9,054 nucleotides of DNA from an uncultured Bacteroidales bacterium. Lineage in GTDB: Bacteria > Bacteroidota > Bacteroidia > Bacteroidales > F082. Below, piece after piece: positions 1 to 6,300 of the stretch (positions are counted from its first letter, which is position 1; every line of letters starts with the position of its first letter). Made by a program: the position numbers and the translations under genes. The stretch is taken from assembly GCA_937926515.1 (NCBI GenBank), contig CALAZZ010000269.1, positions 1-9,054 on the forward strand. The letters are read 5' to 3'. The notes under the pieces are model-generated. The model was not told where the DNA came from, made no database searches, and saw nothing but the letters and a program-made list of their open reading frames with translations.

Positions 1-26
1 ATAATCGGGATTTCCGCTTCGCTCCA

Positions 27-56
27 ACTTGATCCAAAAGTTGCAAAAGATCAAGT
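27..56. repeat. Inverted repeat, 8-bp arms (ACTTGATC / GATCAAGT)
   Basis: The arms at 27-34 and 49-56 are perfectly complementary and enclose 14 bases (caaaagttgcaaaa). The layout resembles a short intergenic element I have seen in other Bacteroidota sequences, but that resemblance is from memory and unverified here. Confidence 0.5.
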
Positions 57-190
57 ATTTTTAGGTTGATGGGGTGGTATTCACTCTATGCAGTTAATTT
101 TTCCCGAAACACAAGGACAAAATATATACCCTTTCGGGGTCAAGGGAATCCTTTCAACACGCAGAAGGTTAATCCACAGGATTGCTTCGC

Positions 191-223
191 CCCTAAAAGG
201 AGTGCTGCTCACTCCTTTTAGGG
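191..223. terminator. Perfect 14-bp stem-loop downstream of the surface gene (possible terminator or REP-like element)
   Basis: Arms CCCTAAAAGGAGTG (191-204) and CACTCCTTTTAGGG (210-223) are fully complementary around a 5-base loop (CTGCT). It lies about 110 bases beyond the stop of the minus-strand gene. Neither strand has a T-run after the stem, so it is not a standard intrinsic terminator; a transcript-end stabiliser or a dispersed palindromic repeat are alternatives. Confidence 0.5.
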
Positions 224-333
224 ACTCGCAAATCCCTGACATTTAAGGTGAGTTTGAAGTGTTTTGTAATGGGCCTGATAAGGTAAGTTAACTGCTGTAT
301 CGACTGATCAACCCGGAGACTTTCAGTTACGGC

Positions 334-1689
334 TTATCGAACCAGCCTCACAACACCACGCTGTTCCTTAAAGCCGTTACCCTGTTCGTGAATGAATTTC
401 ACACGCACAACGTAGCCATAGGTCTCAGCCGGCATGAGGCCATCATTATCACGTCCGTCCCAACCCGAATAAGGGTTGGTGGTTTCAAATACCAGCTCAC
501 CCCACCTGTTAAACACCTGCATGCTGTATTCTGCAGGTATGGAGTTTACCCAAATGGGATAGAAGGTGTCGTTGAGTCCGTTGCCGTCAGGGGTGAAGGC
601 GGTGGGGAAGACCACTTCGTCATCGCATTCAGTGAGCTGTTCCAGGGTGAAGGGGTTTTCCGCATAATAGGCCCTGCAGCCGTTTTGATCGGCAGCAAGT
701 ATTCCGTAAACCCCTGATGACAAGCCATCGAAATGATTATTCGATTGCCAGCTGGCGCCATCATTGATGCTAAACTCGAATCCGGCCGAGCCGCCGGGCA
801 TGATGACTGTTATGGAGCCGTTTTGATCGTTACAGTCTGCTTCTCTGGTGATGACGTATTCCAGCTCAGGCGCTTCCCTGATTTGTATCACCACGTCACT
901 AAAGGTCGAGTCGCACATGCCTCCTTCGTAACTGTATGCAATTAGCGTTAATGTGATGGTGCCGAATTGTAAATCGCTTGTTCCCGGTCTGTAGTTGGCT
1001 TCGGCCTGAAATGGAGTTAGGAATTGTCCATCTCCGGAGGTCATCCAAAGTAATGAATCGGAGTTGCTCACCAATGCACTGGATATATAGGTTTCATTAT
1101 CACAAAGATAGTCAGTAGCCTGCATTTCAATTTGCGGTATGGGCACCACGTTGATTGTCCGATAGATCGTTGTATCAATTGAAGGAGTCGACGTGAGGTA
1201 GGCATATAACTGATATTCACCGGCATCGTCCATAGTTACTGCACCGAGGTTAAGATTTGGGCCGGTAAAAGTGTCTCCATTTGGATTTGTCCATCGGTAA
1301 CTTTGATTCTGTCCCTGACCCGGTAAAGCACTTAAGCTGACAAGATCGCCTTCGCAATAGGTACCTGCGCCAAAAACAAATACACTAATTGGTGAACCGG
1401 GTGATTTAAATTCAGTATAATGTTCCGATTGTGAAGAGTTTGCGTTTTGCAAATCAGGTTGACTGCTTCCTGGTTGGTGATTCGTCTGAGCCTGTAAACC
1501 AAGGGTGAAAATCAAACAGATTAGGAACTGTAATGGCCGAAGGCTTGATGATCCAGTTATCTTTTTGCGTTGGGGCAGGGTGGTTGGTGGTGAGGTGGAA
1601 GGTTCAGTAGCACTCAATGCCGGCCTATACAGGTATGGCTGGTGAAGACGGAATACACTAAAAAAGATCTTCATGTTTACCCCATTCAT
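334..1689 (-). CDS. Secreted Ig-like/SprB-like surface protein with T9SS type B C-terminal sorting domain
   Basis: Encodes 451 residues. The last ~95 residues (about 356-451) match the gliding-motility-associated C-terminal / T9SS type B sorting domain: they contain FPTAFTPDGNGLNDTF (361-376), QVFNRWGELVFE (391-402) and GWDGR (409-413), ending in a beta-strand-like VVRLVR. In this family the domain directs export across the outer membrane by the type IX system and attachment to the cell surface. Upstream modules are an Ig-like domain (about 101-182, with C112 and DDAGEYQLYAY), a PKD/Ig-like domain (about 186-270, with C196 and C259) and a SprB-repeat-like segment (about 274-350, with DCNDQNGSITV and GVYGILAADQNGC). 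A hydrophobic signal core lies at residues 53-66, followed by LQAQ, so cleavage is likely near 67-68. That leaves an unusually long N-region of about 50 residues. Starts at M1 or M6 are both possible and no later Met precedes the core. The function of the displayed part is unknown; adhesion is an inference. The gene is visibly richer in G+C than the plus-strand genes. Confidence 0.93.
   Translation of the reverse strand: MNGVNMKIFFSVFRLHQPYLYRPALSATEPSTSPPTTLPQRKKITGSSSLRPLQFLICLIFTLGLQAQTNHQPGSSQPDLQNANSSQSEHYTEFKSPGSPISVFVFGAGTYCEGDLVSLSALPGQGQNQSYRWTNPNGDTFTGPNLNLGAVTMDDAGEYQLYAYLTSTPSIDTTIYRTINVVPIPQIEMQATDYLCDNETYISSALVSNSDSLLWMTSGDGQFLTPFQAEANYRPGTSDLQFGTITLTLIAYSYEGGMCDSTFSDVVIQIREAPELEYVITREADCNDQNGSITVIMPGGSAGFEFSINDGASWQSNNHFDGLSSGVYGILAADQNGCRAYYAENPFTLEQLTECDDEVVFPTAFTPDGNGLNDTFYPIWVNSIPAEYSMQVFNRWGELVFETTNPYSGWDGRDNDGLMPAETYGYVVRVKFIHEQGNGFKEQRGVVRLVR
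337..624 (-). other. T9SS type B sorting domain (CHU_C-like) coding segment
   Basis: Codes for residues 356-451 of the minus-strand surface protein. The characteristic TPDGNGLND and NRWGELVF signatures, and the placement at the extreme C-terminus, identify it as the type IX outer-membrane export signal. It is the only T9SS signal I can find in the window; both plus-strand proteins lack one. Confidence 0.9.
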
Positions 1690-1712
1690 CTTTCAATCAA
1701 TAGCATATGAAT

Positions 1713-1751
1713 GCAATGAGGGTGCAGGATACCTGACAAGGTACTCATTGC
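1713..1751 (-). promoter_or_regulatory. Bulged hairpin in the presumed leader of the surface gene
   Basis: GCAATGAG (1713-1720) pairs with CTCATTGC (1744-1751), and inside it TACCT (1730-1734) pairs with AGGTA (1739-1743) around GACA, leaving a 9-base one-sided bulge (1721-1729). If transcription starts just downstream of the TAATTTTG element at 1762-1769, this structure would sit at the very 5' end of the mRNA. It might stabilise the RNA or be an operator; neither is demonstrated. Confidence 0.4.
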
Positions 1752-1761
1752 TATAATCAAA

Positions 1762-1769
1762 CAAAATTA
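1762..1769 (-). promoter_or_regulatory. Candidate Bacteroidota -7 element for the surface gene
   Basis: Plus-strand CAAAATTA reads TAATTTTG on the minus strand, an exact match to the TAnnTTTG -7 consensus of the Bacteroidota housekeeping sigma factor. It lies about 70 bases upstream of the start codon. I find no TTTG-type -33 box at the usual 19-23 base spacing, so the call is tentative. Confidence 0.4.
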
Positions 1770-1942
1770 CAACAGATTTAGTATTTATTTGTTGGTTGTT
1801 TTTTGAAACTTATCAAATCGGAATGTTAATAATTTTATCCATTGACAAACGATTGAGTTCAGGATCACAGGTCAACCATTGTCAAATGCATTACCCTTGT
1901 ATTTGATGCAAAATTTTTGAAGCCCAAACTGTGGAGTAGGAG

Positions 1943-1971
1943 ATGCAGCTTAGCAAAGAACTAGCTGCCAT
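1943..1971. other. Imperfect hairpin of unknown role
   Basis: ATGCAGCTTAG (1943-1953) pairs with CTAGCTGCCAT (1961-1971) around the loop caaagaa, with one bulged base on each side. There is no adjacent T-run and no known family match, so function is unknown. Confidence 0.3.
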
Positions 1972-2090
1972 TACACGGGTAGAATGAAGATGGCACTTCG
2001 GCAATGTGAATTTTAATATTCATTGTGATAATGACCTTCAAAATGTTTGTTTCGTTTTTCTAGTAACTATCTATCAGGAAGATTTTTTTA

Positions 2091-2098
2091 TTAATTTG
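2091..2098 (+). promoter_or_regulatory. Weak candidate -7 element for the nuclease operon
   Basis: TTAATTTG differs from TAnnTTTG by one base and lies 23 bases before the nuclease start codon, which would give a short leader. No TTTG box lies at the correct upstream distance (the nearest, 2046-2049, is about 41 bases away). Weak support. Confidence 0.3.
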
Positions 2099-2121
2099 CG
2101 ACTCAAATTATTTTCAGTTCA

Positions 2122-3288
2122 ATGTTCAGAAGTATTACCCTATTTGCACTATCTACCTGTATTTTAATCAGTTCATGCTTAGTATTGCTTGGGCAACCAC
2201 CAGCAGAATATTACAACAATACGACAGGTCTATCTGGTGAGGCACTCAAAACAGCCTTATTTGATATTATCAATGATCATGTCGTGGTTAGTGAATCATC
2301 TATATGGGTTCATTTTCAAAGTACCGATTCCAAAACCAATGGCAAAGTATGGGATATATATTCTGATGTTCCGTCTGGAACCTCTCCTTATGAGTATGAT
2401 TTTTTTACAGATCAGTGTGGTACATATACCCAGGAAGGAGATTGCTACAATCGTGAACATTCATTTCCAAAGAGTTATTTTAATGATTCGCCTCCGATGA
2501 ACAGTGATTTGTTTCACATATTTCCTACCGATGGATATGTAAATGCTATGCGGTCGAATTATCCTTTAGGGGAGACAGATAGCCCTTCCTTTACTTCACT
2601 TAATGGTAGCAAAAGGGGGACAAGCACTTTATCGGGATACCAAGGAGTTGTATTTGAGCCTATTGATGAGTATAAGGGAGACTTGGCAAGGAGTCATTTT
2701 TATATGGCTACCCGATATGAAGATCTAATTTCCAACTGGTATAATAATTCATCTGGGGCCAATGCCATATTAGATGGCACTACATATCCCGCTTTTGAAA
2801 ACTGGGTTGTTGATATGCTAATTAATTGGCACTTGTCTGATCCGGTTTCGGAAAAAGAAATTAACCGCAATAATGCCATCTATGCCATACAGGGGAACCG
2901 AAATCCGTATGTTGACCATCCCGAATTTGTGCTAGCGGTTTGGGGAACTGAACTATTGCCCGAACCCATTTCTTATCCAACTGCATTTAGTGCCAGTACC
3001 ATTAAACTTGATTGGGAAGAAGCTGAAGGACCAACGCTTCCAGACGGGTATCTCATCAAGATGAGTAATATAGGTTATGAACATATTAATGACCCAGTTG
3101 ATGGTGTGTCAGTTCCGAATAGTTTTTGGGCTAAAAATGTGACCTATGGCAATACTAGTGTTATCTTTGGTAGCCTTACTCCGAATACAACCTATTACTT
3201 TAAAATATTCAGTTACAAAGGAAGTGGAAGCAATATAGACTATAAAACAGATGGTTCAGTGCCGCAAATAAGTCAGTTAGCGTATTAA
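2122..3288 (+). CDS. Secreted endonuclease I family (EndA/Vvn-type) nuclease with C-terminal FN3 domain
   Basis: Encodes 388 residues. The family signatures appear in order: CYNREHSFPKSYF (108-120), SDLFHIFPTDGYVNAMRSN (128-146), FEP-X5-KGDLARSHFYMATRY (178-199) and AIQGNRNPYVDHPE (255-268). By analogy with Vvn and E. coli EndA, H113 should be the general base, with E112 and N141 as the metal ligands, so the active site looks complete. Such enzymes cut DNA, and often RNA, non-specifically outside the cytoplasm. The N-terminus is an export signal with cleavage probably near LLGQ (22-25). ISSC at 16-19 resembles a lipobox, but hydrophobic LVLL follows it, so a lipoprotein is less likely. Residues about 283-388 are an FN3 domain (TPNTTYYFKIFSYKG, DYKTDGSVPQ) related to residues 545-655 of the next gene's product. 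The protein stops exactly where that FN3 ends, with no T9SS sorting domain. The start is supported by the signal peptide directly behind the ATG. The next gene starts 23 bp downstream, so co-transcription is likely. Confidence 0.95.
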   Translation: MFRSITLFALSTCILISSCLVLLGQPPAEYYNNTTGLSGEALKTALFDIINDHVVVSESSIWVHFQSTDSKTNGKVWDIYSDVPSGTSPYEYDFFTDQCGTYTQEGDCYNREHSFPKSYFNDSPPMNSDLFHIFPTDGYVNAMRSNYPLGETDSPSFTSLNGSKRGTSTLSGYQGVVFEPIDEYKGDLARSHFYMATRYEDLISNWYNNSSGANAILDGTTYPAFENWVVDMLINWHLSDPVSEKEINRNNAIYAIQGNRNPYVDHPEFVLAVWGTELLPEPISYPTAFSASTIKLDWEEAEGPTLPDGYLIKMSNIGYEHINDPVDGVSVPNSFWAKNVTYGNTSVIFGSLTPNTTYYFKIFSYKGSGSNIDYKTDGSVPQISQLAY

Positions 3289-3311
3289 TAGCAAATCAAA
3301 TTAAAAGAAAA

Positions 3312-6300
3312 ATGAAAAAAGTTGTATTTTTAAGAGCAATAGTTTTTATTACTGGAATTTTATTGTTCAATCCCAGCTTAAATGCACAGGGCCTTGAAAC
3401 CTTTGATAATCTTGGGATTACTGGAACATCTTACCAGGATGGTACTTTTACAGGGCAAGATGGATCCGAATGGACTTTTGAGCAGTGCAGGGGTGATTAC
3501 GAGATATCTGGTAAAGCCATCATGATTGGTAGAAATCGGACACCTCAGGCGAATTTTTACAGTGGCACCATAACCGGTGGTATAGGTATTATTAATTTCG
3601 ATTATCAACAGGCGTTTAGCACCAATGTTAATCTTAATGTATTGGTTAATGATGTAGTAGTTGGAACTGTTACAAGCAATGGCGAGCAGGGCACTAATAA
3701 AAACTCCGGCGATATTATTGTCAACGTAAGTGGAAATGTTGTTATCAAATTTATAAATGTTAATAATGGTGATGGTCAGGTTGTTGTTGACAATGTGCTG
3801 TGGACGGCATTCAGTGATGGGGGCAATCTTCCACCTTCAATCACTGATATAACCCAAACCCCCGATTCAGAAATTACCTCCTCAACCAGTGTTTCAGTTT
3901 CAGCAAATGTAACCGATAGTGATGGTACTGTTGCTTTGGTGGAGCTGCTTTGGGGGATCGAATCTGGATCTTTTCCCAATTCCATTAATATGTCTGCTAG
4001 TGGGGGTGATACTTTCGCTACTATTACAGATATTCCTGCACAAGCAGATGGCACAACTGTTTATTACAAAATATTTGCCGAAGACAATGAAGGTGCTTCT
4101 TTTACCTCAGCCTCTCAAAACTATACTGTAAATGACCCTTCTTTTACCACCTTACCTTACGAGGAAACATTTGATTCAGATTTAGGGAACACTTATGTCT
4201 ACAGTGTTTTAGGCAATACCAAATTCTGGAATCATCATAGTAGCGGCTATGTTCAGATGAATGGATATGATTCTGGTGATACTGAAGAGGACTGGCTTAT
4301 ATTGCCCGGTATCAACATGGATATTTATGATGATATTGTAATGAACTTTGAAACTTGGCGTCGATTTGGTTCAGACGATGATGACAACTATCTGAAACTA
4401 TTTTATTCGTCTGATTATGACGGGATAGGCAATCCGGAACTTGCAACTTGGAATGAACTATCTTTTAATAAACCGACTACGTCTGAAGAACAAGTCTGGA
4501 CTGCTTCTGGAAATATAGATCTAAACGCTCTTAGTGGTGCATCAGTTTGGATTGCTTTTAAGTATCGTTATGAACCAGGGAGTTATGTTTTGTGGCAAGT
4601 TGATAATGTTTCCATTCAGTCTGTTACGGTCTTGAATCCAGAATTCTTTTTAGCTGAAGCAGTCAGCCCAAACCAAATAGACCTAAGTTTTGAACCTAAT
4701 GCAGAAAACAATAATGTATTGATTGTGCATAATACAGATGGTAACTTTGACGAACCGACAGGAACACCTCCGGTAGTTGGTAATTCATTTGCAGGGGGAA
4801 CATTGCTTTATAATGGTACAATTTCACCTCAAAGTCATTCAGGCCTGGAAGGAGGTCAGACTATTTATTATAAGGCTTTTTCCTATGATGGAGTAAATTA
4901 CTCTCCGGGTTTAGTCGTAGATGCAACTACTCCACCTTCTGAGCCAAGTAATCATCCAACCAATTTCACGGCTGAATCGATTACCTCTTCAAGTATCACT
5001 CTTACATGGGATGATGCAGTCCCAGCAGCTGAGAACTATTTGATCATGGGCAGCGATGTGGGCTTCGGTGATATAGGTCTGCCAGAGGATGGAATACCAG
5101 AGGCTGATGGTGCTCTTGTCAAGAATGTTGCACAAGGGGTTCAAAACCATCAGTTCACTGGTCTTTTACCTTCAACAACATATTATTTCAAGATTTTCCC
5201 CTATAACGGTATAGGTGCCACAATCAATTACAAAACTGATGGTGAAGTGCCGCAAGCAAGTGCAACAACACTTGAATATGTGCAAGATTATCTCATTGAT
5301 TTTGATGATGAAAATAAGTGGACTGCTGGCGCTGCTAGTCTTACAGGCTATGCTTCGGACCATATCTATGTTGATGGAGTCTTTTCATCTACTGGAGGGC
5401 CAGCCCTGCGCAATACTACAACAGAGCAGGATGGTTTCCCAGGGGCAAAAGGTACCTATTCTTGGCGATTACGGAATATTGCCTCAGTGGATTGGCAAAT
5501 CAAGATTGCAACAGGAGGAGTAGAAACTTTTAGTTTAGAGATAAGAAGATGGGATGACAGCCCAAGCCCCGATTTCAACTTAGAGTATTCTACTGATGAA
5601 GGTGAAAACTGGGTTTTTGTTGATATAATCAACAATGAAAGCCTCGATAATAGTTCTGACTGGAAGACTTTTAATGGTGCCATAAATAGTGGTAACAATG
5701 AAATTCTGATCAGGTTGGTTGCAAATGGAGCAACTGAGCGTATTATGATAGATAATTTCAGCTGGGAACCCTATGCAGGTGCCCCCCCCACTGTTGCCAC
5801 ACCAAGCTTTTTACCTCCTGCTGGAACTTATAACGAACCAATTAATGTGACGATAACATCAAGCACACCAGATGCGATTGTTTTCTACAGCTCGGTTTCT
5901 GCTAGTGGACCCTGGGCAGAATATGAATCTGCTGTTCAACTCTCTGAAAACACTACTCTTTGGGCCTATGCCACCCTAGAAGGTTACACCAATAGTAATG
6001 TAGCATCAGCAATATATGAGTTTATTTCAATATGTAATGAGCCTTATGACTTATCTGCTGATAATGTTACACATCAATCTGCTCGATTGAATTGGACTGC
6101 AGGGGGAGCTGAAACCCTATGGAATATAGCTTATGGTCCAGCTGGATTTAATCCTGGTGAAGGAATGATGATTACCGAAATTTCTACCAATCTTTATAAT
6201 ATAGAGGGTTTGGATCCCGAAACGGATTATGATTTTTATATCCAAGCTGTCTGTGGAATTCTGACAAGTACTTGGGCTGGTCCTGGCAACTTTTCAACTT

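Larger units (their letters stand above)
1..333. other. Non-coding region downstream of the minus-strand surface gene
   Basis: No convincing gene is visible. The region contains an inverted repeat at 27-56 and a perfect palindrome at 191-223. On the minus strand bases 60 to 1 are open and read as K-Y-L-I-F-C-N-F-W-I-K-L-E-R-S-G-N-P-D-Y after a stop at 61-63, with no ATG. This could be the edge of a dispersed repeat or a degenerate coding fragment that continues outside the window. Confidence 0.6.
1690..2121. other. Divergent intergenic region between the surface gene and the nuclease operon
   Basis: These 432 bp between divergent start codons should hold the promoters of both transcripts. 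I see a TAnnTTTG match for the minus strand, a weaker match for the plus strand, a hairpin in the presumed minus-strand leader, and an imperfect hairpin at 1943-1971. TTGACAA (1842-1848) and TTGTCAA (1879-1885) form a 7-bp inverted pair of unknown meaning. No ORF or RNA gene in this stretch is supportable. Confidence 0.7.

Noticed and set aside
388..945. Plus-strand open frames at 388-717 and 733-945, and a minus-strand frame at 546-764, over the surface gene
   Set aside because: They overlap a clearly coding minus-strand gene with a recognised sorting domain, and their translations show no domain or signal.
1690..2121. Small gene or tRNA in the divergent intergenic region
   Set aside because: No open frame with coding character and no cloverleaf-like arrangement; the hairpins seen are short and isolated.
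2122..2196. Lipoprotein signal in the nuclease (ISSC at residues 16-19)
   Set aside because: The match to the lipobox is formal only; strongly hydrophobic residues follow the cysteine and a better signal peptidase I site lies near residues 22-25. Not fully excluded.
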